A stretch of DNA of 64,000 nt from Actinomycetospora corticicola (GCF_013409505.1 NZ_JACCBN010000001.1:3968001-4032000), one strand, 5' to 3'. Counted from the stretch's first letter, positions 7,803-16,779 are shown. Numbers and translations are program-made. The notes: generated by a model not told the origin, from the sequence alone.

Positions 7803-8642
7803 ATGTCCGCCATGACCCGGCTGACCGCGTTCACGCACGGCTCCCTGCGCTTCGAGGTCGTCGACGCCGGGCCCGCGGACGCCGATGAGACGGTGCTGCT
7901 GCTCCACGGCTTCCCGCAGACCTCGGCGTCCTGGGGCCCGGTCGCCGCGCACCTGCACGCTGCCGGCCTGCGCACGCTCGCCCCGGACCAGCGGGGCTAC
8001 TCCCCCGGCGCCCGGCCCGCGGGGCGGCGGGCGTACCGCATCGAGCACCTCGTGGACGACGCCGCGGCGCTGGTGGAGTCGTCCGGCGCCGGATCGGTGC
8101 ACGTGGTCGGGCACGACTGGGGTGCGGTCGTGGCCTGGGCCCTGGCGGCGCACCGGCCGGAGCTGGTCCGCACCGTCACCGGGGTGTCCGTGCCGCACCC
8201 CGCCGCGTTCCTCCGGGCAATGTACGCCGGCCCGCAGCTGCCCCACTCCTGGTACATGGGCGCCTTCCAGCTGCCCCGCCTGCCCGAGCTGCTGGTCGGC
8301 GACGAGCGACGCTTCGCCGCGATCCTGCGCCGGACCGGGGCGGGCCGCGAGCAGGCCGCCCGCGACGCGGCGGCCGTCTCGCCGTACCCGACCGGACCGC
8401 TCAACTGGTACCGCGCGCTGCCGTTCGCGGCCCCCGGCTACACCCGCCGGCCGGTGCAGCGCCCCGCCCTGCAGGTGTGGAGCGACGGCGACGGCTTCAT
8501 CACCCGCGCCGCCGTCGAGAACAACGACCGGTTCGTCCTCGCCCCGCACCGGCTCGCCGTGCTGTCCGGCGTGTCGCACTGGATTCCCGACGAGGCCCCC
8601 GACGAGCTCGCGGACCTCGTCCTGGAGCACGTCCGGGGCTAG
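7803..8642 (+). CDS. Alpha/beta hydrolase, epoxide hydrolase type (Asp nucleophile)
   Basis: A 279-residue alpha/beta hydrolase. The oxyanion motif HGFPQT (near residue 34) and the nucleophile elbow GHDWGA (Asp near 105) are those of epoxide hydrolases and haloalkane dehalogenases, not of serine esterases. The likely acid is in SDGDGF near 225, and the catalytic His is in VSHWIPDEAP near 259. A lid segment rich in Tyr and Trp spans 140-200. Family members open epoxides to diols. The start could be ATG 7803 or ATG 7812; neither has a clear ribosome site. It converges with the next hydrolase, sharing the 4-nt ctag stop region. Confidence 0.82.
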   Translation: MSAMTRLTAFTHGSLRFEVVDAGPADADETVLLLHGFPQTSASWGPVAAHLHAAGLRTLAPDQRGYSPGARPAGRRAYRIEHLVDDAAALVESSGAGSVHVVGHDWGAVVAWALAAHRPELVRTVTGVSVPHPAAFLRAMYAGPQLPHSWYMGAFQLPRLPELLVGDERRFAAILRRTGAGREQAARDAAAVSPYPTGPLNWYRALPFAAPGYTRRPVQRPALQVWSDGDGFITRAAVENNDRFVLAPHRLAVLSGVSHWIPDEAPDELADLVLEHVRG

Positions 8643-9454
8643 ATCGCCTCCCGCTCGCGGCCGTCGACGGCCCGGGTGACCCCCAGGACCGCGTCGACGA
8701 CGAGGGCGGGGTCGTCCCACATCGGCACGTGGCCGACGCCGGGCAGGCGCACGAACTCGGCGTCCGGGACGACACGGCGCATCGGGGCGCCGTAGGACCG
8801 CCACGGGATCATCCGGTCGTGCTCGGCCCAGGCGATCCGCACCGGACAGGGCAGGTCCCGCAGCACCCGGGTGGACCCGTGGTCCACGGCGGCGTCGAGC
8901 AGCGGCAGCAGGACGTCGCACTGCCGGACGTCGGCGATCATGTCCGGCACCAGCTCCGGGCCGACCCGTTCCCCGTGCTCCATCGTCTTGCGCAGCAGGG
9001 CACGCCGCAGGCGCGGGCTCCCGGCGAGCGCCGACGCGAACGACGGGCGGGCCACGACCCGGAGCACCCGGAAGGTCCACAGCAGGCGACGCAGGTCCCA
9101 GCCCGAGCGCCAGGCGCCGGCCGGCGAGAGCGCCACCGCCGAGCGCGCCCGGCCGCGCCGGACGAGCTCGAGGGCCACCCAGCCGCCGAGGGAGTTCCCG
9201 ACGACGTGCGCGGTGTCGATCCCCTCCGCGTCGAGCTGGGCGCAGACGCCGTCGACGAGGCGGTCGATCGTGAAGGGGCCCAGCGCGGTGTCCCACACCG
9301 GACCGCCCCGGTGCCCCGGCATCGTCGGCGCGAACACCCGGTGCTCCCGCTCGAGCGGCGTGAGCACCGGTTGCCACGACCGCCACGACACCGAGGCGCC
9401 GTGCAGCAGCACCAGCGGCGAGCCGGCACCGCCCCGGTGGGCGTCGGTGCTCAC
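8639..9454 (-). CDS. Alpha/beta hydrolase with serine nucleophile
   Basis: A 271-residue esterase/lipase-like alpha/beta hydrolase. The opening PLVLLHGASVSWRSW carries the oxyanion HG. The nucleophile serine is in VVGNSLGGW near residue 88, the acid lies around AWAEHDRMI, and the catalytic His is in PGVGHVPMWDDP near 242. The start codon GTG overlaps the stop of the upstream acyl-CoA ligase by 4 nt, so it is the last gene of an ALDH-FadD-hydrolase operon. In that setting it may release a free acid or cleave a thioester or ester intermediate, but the substrate is not evident. Confidence 0.82.
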   Translation of the reverse strand: MSTDAHRGGAGSPLVLLHGASVSWRSWQPVLTPLEREHRVFAPTMPGHRGGPVWDTALGPFTIDRLVDGVCAQLDAEGIDTAHVVGNSLGGWVALELVRRGRARSAVALSPAGAWRSGWDLRRLLWTFRVLRVVARPSFASALAGSPRLRRALLRKTMEHGERVGPELVPDMIADVRQCDVLLPLLDAAVDHGSTRVLRDLPCPVRIAWAEHDRMIPWRSYGAPMRRVVPDAEFVRLPGVGHVPMWDDPALVVDAVLGVTRAVDGREREAI

Positions 9455-10998
9455 GCGGCGCCCGCCGCCGCGTAGCGCTCGCGCAGCTGTCCCTTGACGA
9501 GCTTGCCGGTGGGGGTCCGGGGCAGGTCGTCGTCGAACACGAGCCGCTTCGGCACCTTGTAGCCCGCGATGCGCGCGCGCAGGTGCGCGAGGAGCTCTTC
9601 GGCCAGGTCGTCGGACGGCTCGCCCTCCGGACTGACCACCGCGAGCACCGACTCGCCCATGTCCTCGTCGGGGACCCCCACCACGGCCACGTCGAGCACG
9701 GCCGGGTGCAGCGCGAGGGCGTCCTCGATCTCCTGGGGGTAGATGTTCACGCCCCCGGAGATGATCATGAAGCTCTTGCGGTCGGTGAGGTAGAGGAAGC
9801 CCTCCTCGTCGACGCGCCCGAGGTCACCCGTCGTCGTCCAGGTGGGGTGGTCGGGGTGCTGCGCGGCCCGCGTCTTCGCCTCGTCGTTGTGGTAGGCGAA
9901 GGGGAGTTCCTCGCGCTCGAAGTACACCGTGCCCACGTCGCCGGTGGGGACCTCGTGCCCGTCGTCGTCGCAGATGTGGACGACGCCGAGCGCGGCGCGG
10001 CCGACCGAGCCGGGGTGCTCCAGCCAGGTCGGCGAGTCGATGAGCGTGACCCCGTTGGCCTCGGTGGAGGCGTAGTACTCCTGCAGAACAGGGCCCCACC
10101 AGTCGATCATGGCCCGCTTGACGTCCACCGGGCACGGCGCGGCGGCGTGCACGACGACGCGCAGGCTCGACACGTCGTAGGCGTCCTTCGTCTCCTGCGG
10201 CAGCTTGAGCAGGCGGACGAACATCGTCGGCACGAACTGCCCGTGGGTGACGCGGTGGCCGGCGATGGCGGCCAGGGCACCCTCGGGGTCGAAGCGCTGC
10301 ATCAGCACCACGGTCCCGCCGGTCGACTGGATCATCCCGCAGTAGCGCAGCGGCGCGGCGTGGTAGACCGGCGCCGGGGAGAGGTAGACCGTGTCCTCGT
10401 CGAAGCCGTAGAGCCGGCCGAACACGGCGAGCATGAGGTCGCCGGGCTCGTCGACCTGGCGGTCGGGCAGCGGCGGCTTGATGCCCTTGGGCCGACCCGT
10501 GGTGCCCGAGGAGTAGAGCATGTCGGCGCCCCGGGGCTGGTCGGACAGCGGTTCCGCGGAGGTCGCGGCCAGCAGCGCCGCCCCGTCGTCGTACCCGTCG
10601 AGGGCGCCGTCGAAGGAGATCCGGTGCGCCACCCCCGGGGTCCGGTCGACCAGGGCGACGGCGAGCTCGCGCAGCGCCCGCCGCTGCCCGGCGACCACGA
10701 GCACGCGGGCGCCGCAGTCGTCGACGATGTAGGCGGCCTCGTCGGGCGAGAGGTGGTGGTTGATCGCCGTGATGTAGAGCCCCGAGCGCTGCGCGGCCCA
10801 GTAGACGACGAAGGCCCACGGCGTGTTGTCGGCGAGCATGGCGACGACGTCGCCGCGGCGCAGGCCCTGGTCGTGCAGGGCGCGGGCCAGCCGGGTCGAC
10901 TCGCGGTCGAGCTCGGCGTAGGTCAGCGTCTCGCCGGTCTCGGCGACGACGACGGCGGGCCGCTCCGGGGCGGAGGCGGCATAGGTCCCGGGGTACAC
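9451..10998 (-). CDS. Acyl-CoA synthetase (FadD-type, ANL superfamily)
   Basis: A 515-residue adenylate-forming ligase that activates a carboxylic acid to acyl-AMP and then acyl-CoA. The P-loop-like A3 motif YSSGTTGRPKG lies near residue 170, YYASTEANG corresponds to A5, TTGDLGRVDEEGFLYLTDR to A7-A8, SGGVNIYPQEIE follows, and the A10 lysine is in PRTPTGKLVKG near 500. It lies 10 nt after the aldehyde dehydrogenase and overlaps the hydrolase, so the three are coupled. The natural reading is that the dehydrogenase makes the acid this ligase activates. It most resembles mycobacterial FadD4-like enzymes, by impression only. Confidence 0.88.
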   Translation of the reverse strand: MYPGTYAASAPERPAVVVAETGETLTYAELDRESTRLARALHDQGLRRGDVVAMLADNTPWAFVVYWAAQRSGLYITAINHHLSPDEAAYIVDDCGARVLVVAGQRRALRELAVALVDRTPGVAHRISFDGALDGYDDGAALLAATSAEPLSDQPRGADMLYSSGTTGRPKGIKPPLPDRQVDEPGDLMLAVFGRLYGFDEDTVYLSPAPVYHAAPLRYCGMIQSTGGTVVLMQRFDPEGALAAIAGHRVTHGQFVPTMFVRLLKLPQETKDAYDVSSLRVVVHAAAPCPVDVKRAMIDWWGPVLQEYYASTEANGVTLIDSPTWLEHPGSVGRAALGVVHICDDDGHEVPTGDVGTVYFEREELPFAYHNDEAKTRAAQHPDHPTWTTTGDLGRVDEEGFLYLTDRKSFMIISGGVNIYPQEIEDALALHPAVLDVAVVGVPDEDMGESVLAVVSPEGEPSDDLAEELLAHLRARIAGYKVPKRLVFDDDLPRTPTGKLVKGQLRERYAAAGAA

Positions 10999-11008
10999 GC
11001 AGGTCCTC

Positions 11009-12439
11009 CTAGAAGATCTTGCGGAGCAGCTTCCTCGTCGACTCCGCGTACGGCGGGTAGACGAGCGACGGGTCGGGCCAGGTCGGCTTGTGCAGGGTCG
11101 GGCGCCGGTGGCTGAGGGCCTCGAAGCCCCACTTCCCGTGGTAGGCGCCCATCCCGCTGCGCCCGATGCCGCCGAAGGGCAGCTGCGGGACGAGCACGTG
11201 GAACATCGTGTGGTTGGTGACGATCCCGCCGGTCGCGATCCGGTCCCGGACGGCCTCGACGGTCGCGCGGGTCCGGGAGAAGACGTAGGTCGCGAGCGGC
11301 CGCGGCCGGGCCTCGACGAAGTCGACCGCCTCGGCCATGGAGTCGACGGTGAGCACCGGCAGGACCGGCCCGAAGATCTCCTCGCGCATCAGGGCGGAGT
11401 CGGGGTCGGGGTCGAGGACCACGGTGAGGTCGACCCCCGGGCCCGCCAGGTCGCCCGCCCCCGCCGTCGTGACCCCGGTGTCCCCGCCGAGGACCACCCG
11501 GCCACCGTGGCCGGTGAGCAGGCCGCGGACGCGCGCGGCGTGCCGCTCGTCCACCACCCGCATGGCGAGGTCGCCCCTCCGCATCTCCTGGGCGGCGGCA
11601 GTGAACGCCGCGAGGAACTCCTCGGCGACCCCGCGGTGCACGAGCACGTAGTCCGGCGCGACGCAGGTCTGTCCGGAGTTCATCAGCTTCGTCCAGGCCA
11701 CGCGACGGGCGGCGACCGCGACGTCGGCGCTCGCGTCGACGATCGTCGGGCTCTTGCCGCCGAGCTCGAGCGTGACCGGCGTCAGCGTGCGGGCGGCGGT
11801 CTCCATGACCTTCGCGCCGACCTCGGGGCTGCCGGTGAAGAACACGTGGTCCACCCCGGCGCCGATGAGCTCCTGGGTCTCGGCCGGGCCGCCCGGCACC
11901 ACCGTGACGGCCTGCGGGTCGAGGTAGCGGGGCACCAGCCGCCCCAGCGCGGCCGCGGTGGCCGGCGCGTACTCGCTGGGCTTGAGCACCGCGGTGTTCC
12001 CCGCCGCGAGGGCGGCCACGAGCGGCGCGAGCGTGAGGTAGACGGGGTAGTTCCAGGGTCCGATGATCGCCACGACCCCGAGCGGCTCCGGACGCCAGGT
12101 CCCGACGGCGGGGGCGACGCCCAGGGGCACGCCGGTCACCCGGGGGCGGGCCCACCAGCCGAGGTACCTCCGCGCGTAGCGCGACTCGGCCGCGGTCGAG
12201 GACAGGTCGGCGAGCCACGCGTCGACCGCCGGACGCCCGAGGTCGGCCGCGAGCGCGCCGACGAGTTCGTCCTCGGCCTCGGCGAGCAGGCGCTCGAGCG
12301 CGGCGAGCTGCGTCCGGCGCCACCGCAACGAGCGGGTGCGCCCGGAGTCGTAGGCCGTGCGCGCGGTACGCACCGCGACCTCGACCGGCGACCCGGTGAC
12401 GGCCGCGGGCGCCGGGCTCCGCCGGACCGTGTCTGACAT
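11009..12439 (-). CDS. Aldehyde dehydrogenase (NAD(P)-dependent, class 3-like)
   Basis: A 476-residue aldehyde dehydrogenase. Diagnostic motifs are IIGPWNYPVYL near residue 130, KPSEYAPAT, FFTGSPEVG, the general base in TLELGGKSP near 226, and the catalytic cysteine in NSGQTCVAPDY near 258. The C-terminal EEIFGPVLPV and PFGGIGRSGMGAYHG segments are like class 3 fatty-aldehyde dehydrogenases. It oxidises an aldehyde to the acid. It is the first gene of an operon with acyl-CoA ligase and hydrolase, and it diverges from a TetR gene. The 90-nt gap holds a palindrome also found upstream of the nearby ferredoxin. Confidence 0.9.
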   Translation of the reverse strand: MSDTVRRSPAPAAVTGSPVEVAVRTARTAYDSGRTRSLRWRRTQLAALERLLAEAEDELVGALAADLGRPAVDAWLADLSSTAAESRYARRYLGWWARPRVTGVPLGVAPAVGTWRPEPLGVVAIIGPWNYPVYLTLAPLVAALAAGNTAVLKPSEYAPATAAALGRLVPRYLDPQAVTVVPGGPAETQELIGAGVDHVFFTGSPEVGAKVMETAARTLTPVTLELGGKSPTIVDASADVAVAARRVAWTKLMNSGQTCVAPDYVLVHRGVAEEFLAAFTAAAQEMRRGDLAMRVVDERHAARVRGLLTGHGGRVVLGGDTGVTTAGAGDLAGPGVDLTVVLDPDPDSALMREEIFGPVLPVLTVDSMAEAVDFVEARPRPLATYVFSRTRATVEAVRDRIATGGIVTNHTMFHVLVPQLPFGGIGRSGMGAYHGKWGFEALSHRRPTLHKPTWPDPSLVYPPYAESTRKLLRKIF

Positions 12440-12473
12440 CGGTGTCCTCCTCGGCGTCCTCGCGTCGGCGAGA

Positions 12474-12496
12474 ACAGAACGTATAGTGCGTTACGG
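12474..12496. promoter_or_regulatory. Candidate TetR operator in the ALDH/TetR divergent gap
   Basis: The 23-nt site read on the minus strand begins ccgtaacgcactatacg. It agrees at 15 of 23 positions with 14700-14722 upstream of the ferredoxin gene, including blocks CCGTAAC, CT and TACG. It contains an AACG-N7-CGTT inverted repeat (12478-12492) and lies 34 nt before the TetR start and 35 nt before the ALDH start, a usual place for an operator controlling both. Confidence 0.5.
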
Positions 12497-12529
12497 TCGT
12501 GGATCAAGACCGTGGGGAAGGAGCTCGCC

Positions 12530-13102
12530 ATGTCCCGCACGGCGTCGCCCGAGACCTATTACGACGCGGCGATGCGCCTGCTCGCCGGACCCGGCCTGCC
12601 CGCCCTGCGCATCGGGCGGCTCTGCCGCGAGGTCGGCGTGACCAGCGGGAGCTTCTACCACCACTTCGGGAGCTGGGACGGCTTCGTGGCGGGCCTGCTC
12701 GAGCACTGGGCCGAGGAGGAGGTGCACCGGCTCATCGAGCTGGTGCGCCGCGAACCCGACCCGGTCGGACGCGTCGAGCTGATGAAACGCCTGGCGCTCA
12801 CCGTGCCGCACGACGCCGAGACCGCGATCCGCCGGTGGGCGGGCACCGACGAGGTGGTCGCCGCCGCGCAGCAGCGGGTCGACGACCGGCGGCGGGAGGC
12901 CCTGCGGGAGGTCCTCGCCCCGCTGATCGACGACGGCGGGCTCACGGCGACGCTGGCGGAGGTCGCCCTGAGCCTGCTCGTCGGCCACCAGCAGCTCCAC
13001 CACTCCGGCCCGCCCGTCGACCTCGCCGCGCAGCTCGACCAGTTCGAGGTCCTCGTGCGTGCCCACGCGACGGAGGCCCTGGAGCGACGGGTCGGTTCCT
13101 AG
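12530..13102 (+). CDS. TetR family transcriptional regulator
   Basis: A 190-residue regulator. The N-terminal helix-turn-helix is IGRLCREVGVTSGSFYHHF (about residues 23-41) with the typical TetR Y-x-H-F ending. The remainder is an all-helical ligand and dimer domain. ATG 12530 is preferred because GGAAGGAG at 12515-12522 precedes it by 7 nt; an upstream GTG at 12512 would place this site inside the gene. It diverges from the ALDH-FadD-hydrolase operon and its end overlaps that of the P450. The probable role is repressor of the flanking oxidation genes, released by a lipid or acyl-CoA; this is inference from layout. Confidence 0.88.
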   Translation: MSRTASPETYYDAAMRLLAGPGLPALRIGRLCREVGVTSGSFYHHFGSWDGFVAGLLEHWAEEEVHRLIELVRREPDPVGRVELMKRLALTVPHDAETAIRRWAGTDEVVAAAQQRVDDRRREALREVLAPLIDDGGLTATLAEVALSLLVGHQQLHHSGPPVDLAAQLDQFEVLVRAHATEALERRVGS

Positions 13103-14373
13103 CGGTTCAGCCGGATCGGCAGCGTCTTCACGGCGTTGACGAAGTTGCTCGTGAGCCGGGCGGGTTCGTCGACCTCGAAGTCGGGCGCGACCGTGAGCAG
13201 CCGGCGCCAGATCTCGCGCAGCTGGGTGCGCGCCAGCATGTTGCCCATGCAGAAGTGCGGGCCGCCGCCCCCGAAGCCCTGGTGGGGGTTCGGGTCGCGC
13301 CCGACGTCGAGACGCAGCGGGTCGGTGAACACCTCGGTGTCGCGGTTGCCGGACTCGTAGAACATGACGACCTTGTCGCCCGCGGCGATCCGGTGCCCGC
13401 CCAGCTCGGTGTCCTCGGTGGCCGTCCGCCGGAAGGTCAGCACCGGGGAGGCCCAGCGCACCATCTCCTCCACCGCCGTCGGCATCAGACCGTCGAGGTC
13501 GCCGGCCAGGCGACGGCGCTCGTCACGGAACTCGGTGAGCGCGACGGCGGTGTGGGCGATCGTGTTGCGGGTGGTGTCGTTCCCGGCCACGGAGAGCAGC
13601 ACGAAGAACGCGCCGATCTCCTCGTCGGTCAGGGACTGCCCGTCGACCTCGGCCTGCACCAGGTTCGTCATCAGGTCGTCCTGCGGGTGCGAACGCCGCT
13701 CCTCGGCGATCTGCAGACCGGGCCCGAGCAGGGCGAACAGCGCCTGCCCCATGAGCTCCAGCGGATCGTCGACCCCGTGGGCCCCGCGCACCTCGGCGTC
13801 GTTGGCCGCGACGAGCAGGTCCGCCGCCTCGGCCAGATCGCTCTGCTGCTCGACCGGCAGGCCCATCATGTCGTAGATCATCCACATCGGGAGGCGCCGG
13901 CAGACCAGCTGCACGAAGTCGCCGTCACCGTGCTCGAGCAGCTCGTCGACGATCATCTCGGCCCGCTGGGCGATCGTCTCCTCGAGCCGGGCGATGCGCT
14001 TCGGGGTGAAGGCCGAGCCGACGATCTTGCGCAGCTGCGTGTGCCGGGGCGAGTCCATCGCCAGGAAGGACTGGCTCGCCTCGAGCAGCTCGGGCGGCGC
14101 GTCCTGGAACTGCACGCCCTGCCCCGAGCAGAACAGCTTCGGGTTCTTCGAGACGTACGCGATGTCCGCGTGGCGGACGACGGCCCAGAAGCCACCCTCG
14201 CCCTCGGGCTTGCCCATGACCCCCTCGGCGGGCGGGTGCCAGGACACCGGGCGCTCCGCCCGCAGCTGCGCGAAGGTCTCCTCGCGCTCGGCGGTCGACC
14301 GTGACCAGAAGTCCAGCGACGACACGTCGAGCCCGTCGTGGTCCGGCTTGCCGGGGGCGCTGGCGGTGGTCAT
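13099..14373 (-). CDS. Cytochrome P450 (CYP124/125/142-like)
   Basis: A 424-residue soluble bacterial P450. The I-helix oxygen-activation motif is SVAGNDTTRNT near residue 264, the ExxR pair is in AVEEMVRW, and the haem loop FGGGGPHFCMGNMLAR carries the Cys ligand near residue 375. The N-terminal layout and the substrate-loop phrase FLAMDSPRHTQLRKIV resemble the actinobacterial group that hydroxylates the terminal carbon of sterol side chains and methyl-branched lipids. It lies 94 nt downstream of a small ferredoxin on the same strand, its probable electron donor. Substrate class is inferred; the exact CYP family needs alignment. Confidence 0.9.
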   Translation of the reverse strand: MTTASAPGKPDHDGLDVSSLDFWSRSTAEREETFAQLRAERPVSWHPPAEGVMGKPEGEGGFWAVVRHADIAYVSKNPKLFCSGQGVQFQDAPPELLEASQSFLAMDSPRHTQLRKIVGSAFTPKRIARLEETIAQRAEMIVDELLEHGDGDFVQLVCRRLPMWMIYDMMGLPVEQQSDLAEAADLLVAANDAEVRGAHGVDDPLELMGQALFALLGPGLQIAEERRSHPQDDLMTNLVQAEVDGQSLTDEEIGAFFVLLSVAGNDTTRNTIAHTAVALTEFRDERRRLAGDLDGLMPTAVEEMVRWASPVLTFRRTATEDTELGGHRIAAGDKVVMFYESGNRDTEVFTDPLRLDVGRDPNPHQGFGGGGPHFCMGNMLARTQLREIWRRLLTVAPDFEVDEPARLTSNFVNAVKTLPIRLNR

Positions 14374-14467
14374 GGTCGGGCGTCTCCTCGCGTGGTGTCG
14401 GCGGTGACGGCCCCCGCCGCGGCGTGGTGGCGGAGCGACGGGGGCGCGAGCAGGTCGGTCCTGCCCC

Positions 14468-14659
14468 TCAGTCCTGCAGCGACAGCGCCTCGGTCGGGCA
14501 GGCCTCGCAGGCCTGCCGGATCTCGTCCTCCCGACCCTCCGGCACCTCGGTGAGGTGCAGGGTCAGGGAGCCGTCGTCCTCGACCTCGAAGACGTCCGGG
14601 GCCATCGACTCGCACATCCCGAGTCCGCTGCACTTGTCGTAGTCCACGACGATCTTCAT
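14468..14659 (-). CDS. Small ferredoxin (3Fe-4S or 4Fe-4S), probable P450 redox partner
   Basis: A 63-residue acidic ferredoxin beginning MKIVVDYDKCSGLGMC. Cysteines at positions 10 and 16 (C-x5-C) and a distal C-x2-C-P segment near residue 55 fit single-cluster ferredoxins that serve actinobacterial P450s; the x5 gap suggests a 3Fe-4S cluster. Its length equals that of mycobacterial FdxD-type proteins (from memory). The P450 gene lies immediately downstream. A reductase is not visible in the window. An imperfect palindrome about 40-60 nt upstream matches the one beside the TetR gene. Confidence 0.9.
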   Translation of the reverse strand: MKIVVDYDKCSGLGMCESMAPDVFEVEDDGSLTLHLTEVPEGREDEIRQACEACPTEALSLQD

Positions 14660-14699
14660 GGCGAAGTCCTCCGTTCGAGACGACGACGTCGGGCCGCGA

Positions 14700-14722
14700 C
14701 CGTAACATGCTGTACGCTACGG
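14700..14722. promoter_or_regulatory. Candidate operator upstream of the ferredoxin-P450 pair
   Basis: An imperfect palindrome with arms ccgtaacatgc and gtacgctacgg around a central t; 8 of 11 arm positions are complementary. It lies 41-63 nt upstream of the ferredoxin start and shares CCGTAAC, CT and TACG blocks with the site at 12474-12496. This suggests control by the TetR encoded at 12530. Confidence 0.5.
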
Positions 14723-14791
14723 AGGCGAGCGACGTCACATCCCGGTCCTGTACCCCGGTCCCCCGACGACGAGTCGGGCCGGGCGGGCGGT

Positions 14792-15082
14792 TCAGTCGGG
14801 CAGCCGCCACGCGCGGCGGAGCTCCCGGCTCTCGACGCGCTCGCTCTCCGCCATCGACCGGGCACGGCGCGCGGACGCGCGGAACACCTCCGCGGCCGCG
14901 CCGCCGACCTGTGCGGCGCGCGCCTCGCGGGTGGCCGCCACGCGGTCCAGCGTCGCGGCGACGTCGAGCGCGGTCCGGGCGAGCCGGGCGGCGAGCACGC
15001 GGGCGTCGTCGTCCGCCTGCACCGCCCGGCCGGTGAGGTCCGCCGCCCGCCCGGGGTCGGGTCCGGCCCCATCGTCGGTCAT
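14792..15082 (-). CDS. Small hydrophilic helical protein, unknown function
   Basis: A 96-residue Ala/Arg-rich, probably all-helical protein reading MTDDGAGPDPGRAADLTGR at the start and ending RRAWRLPD. No signal peptide, membrane span or known motif is recognised. It lies between the acyl-CoA ligase and the ferredoxin on the same strand, 74 nt after the ligase stop. A longer frame upstream in the same phase runs antisense-free through the ligase gene but is an out-of-frame shadow. Function unknown; it could be a small partner of the oxidation genes. Confidence 0.6.
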   Translation of the reverse strand: MTDDGAGPDPGRAADLTGRAVQADDDARVLAARLARTALDVAATLDRVAATREARAAQVGGAAAEVFRASARRARSMAESERVESRELRRAWRLPD

Positions 15083-15156
15083 CGGCCCCTCCCGGTCCCG
15101 ACCCGTGGCGCCGCCCGGGCCGGGACCTCCCGGCCCGGGGCCGCGCCGACCCGTCG

Positions 15157-16680
15157 TCAGGACCCGCTCCCGCCGTACTGCGCCCGCAGGTCCTTCTTGA
15201 GGATCTTGCCGGTGGCGTTGCGCGGGAGGGCGTCGACGACGTCGACCGAGCGGGGGCGCTTGAAGCCCGCGATCCGCTCCTTGGCCCAGGCCACCAGCTC
15301 GTCCGGGTCGATCGTCTCGCCCTCGTTCGCCACGACGACGGCCTTGACCTCCTCGCCCCACTTCTCGTGCGGCACGCCGATGACGGCCACGTCGGCGACG
15401 GCCGGGTGCTGGGCGACGACGTTCTCCACCTCGATCGGGTACACGTTCTCCGCACCGGTGACGATCATGTCCTTGATGCGGTCGGTGAGGAACAGGTAGC
15501 CCTCCTCGTCGAGGTAGCCGCCGTCGCCCGTGCGCAGCCAGCCGTCGGCGGTCAGGGCCTTCTCCGTCTCCTCGGGCCGGCGCCAGTACCCCGCGGTGAC
15601 CTGCGAGGAGCGGATGTAGACCTCCCCGATCTCGTTCGGCCCGCGGTCCTCGCCGTCCACGACGATCTTGAGCTCCACCCACGGGTAGGCCTTGCCCGCG
15701 GAGCGCATAAGGTGGGCGCGGGGACCGTCCGGGTCGTGGTCCTCGGGGTCGAGCTGGGTGATCGCGCCGGTGGTCTCGGTGGCGCCGTAGACCTGGAAGA
15801 GCGGCGCATCGAAGGTCTCCAGCACCTTGTTCAGCACGGCTCCGGTGATCGGCGACGCGCCGTAGGCCACGGCGCGCAGCCGCGACCAGTCGCGGTCGGC
15901 CGCCCCGGGCACCGCGCAGAGCATCTGCAGCACCGCGGGCACGAGGAAGGCGTTGGAGACCCGCTCGTGCTCCATCGTGTCGAGCAGCTGGTCGGGGACG
16001 ATGTCGGCGACGAGCACCACCCGCGCCCCGAACGACAGGCACACGAGCGCGAAGCCGGACCCGCCGATGTGGAAGAGCGGCATGGCACACAGGCCGACCG
16101 AGTCGTCGTCGAACCCCCAGTGCCCGCCGACCGAGAGCAGCGCGGCGAAGTTGCCGTGCGAGAGCAGCACGCCCTTGGCCCGGCCCGTCGTGCCCGACGT
16201 GTAGAGCTGCAGCACCGCGTCGTCGTCGCGCAGGTCCGGCGACGGGTCGACGCGCTCGGTCAGGCCGTCCACCCAGGCCTCGTAGTCCTCGCCGACGACG
16301 AGGACCTTCCGGTCGGACATCTTCTCCCGCAGCCCCGCGAACTCCGGGCCGAGCACGACCAGGCCCGCCTCGGCGTCCCCGGTGAGGTCGATCAGCTCGG
16401 CCGGCGTGAGCCGCAGGTTCAGCGGCGCGACGGCGGCACGCACGGCGGCGGCACCGAACAGCAGCTCGAAGAACGGCGTCGCGTTCTTGCCGATCCACAC
16501 CACGCGGCCGCCCTCGCCGAGCCCGAGGTCGCGCAGTCCGCCCGCGACCCGGGCGGACCGGTCCTCGAGCTCGGCGTAGGTGAGCCGGGTGTCGCCGGCG
16601 GTCAGGGCGACCCGGTCGCCGTGGTCACGCGCGTGGTCGCGCACGACGTCGGTGAGGCGGAACGGGGTGGACGCGGTCAC
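15157..16680 (-). CDS. Acyl-CoA synthetase (FadD-type)
   Basis: A 507-residue adenylate-forming ligase. Motifs in order are the A3 loop LYTSGTTGRAKGVLLSH near residue 160, VYGATETTG (A5), TGDGGYLDEEGYLFLTDR (A7-A8), TGAENVYPIEVE, and the A10 lysine in LPRNATGKILKK near 494. Length and sequence feel are like mycobacterial FadD3/FadD13-type ligases that activate steroid-derived or very long chain acids. The start has good context and the gene diverges from an acyl-CoA dehydrogenase across 167 nt. It probably feeds acyl-CoA to that dehydrogenase. The precise substrate cannot be told. Confidence 0.87.
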   Translation of the reverse strand: MTASTPFRLTDVVRDHARDHGDRVALTAGDTRLTYAELEDRSARVAGGLRDLGLGEGGRVVWIGKNATPFFELLFGAAAVRAAVAPLNLRLTPAELIDLTGDAEAGLVVLGPEFAGLREKMSDRKVLVVGEDYEAWVDGLTERVDPSPDLRDDDAVLQLYTSGTTGRAKGVLLSHGNFAALLSVGGHWGFDDDSVGLCAMPLFHIGGSGFALVCLSFGARVVLVADIVPDQLLDTMEHERVSNAFLVPAVLQMLCAVPGAADRDWSRLRAVAYGASPITGAVLNKVLETFDAPLFQVYGATETTGAITQLDPEDHDPDGPRAHLMRSAGKAYPWVELKIVVDGEDRGPNEIGEVYIRSSQVTAGYWRRPEETEKALTADGWLRTGDGGYLDEEGYLFLTDRIKDMIVTGAENVYPIEVENVVAQHPAVADVAVIGVPHEKWGEEVKAVVVANEGETIDPDELVAWAKERIAGFKRPRSVDVVDALPRNATGKILKKDLRAQYGGSGS

Positions 16681-16779
16681 GACGTCTCCTCGGCTGACGG
16701 AAGCGGACGAATCGGGAGCACGGTGACTGGCGACACACCGCGAGCGGCACCGTAGCCCGCCGCCTCGGGGAGCGGGAAG

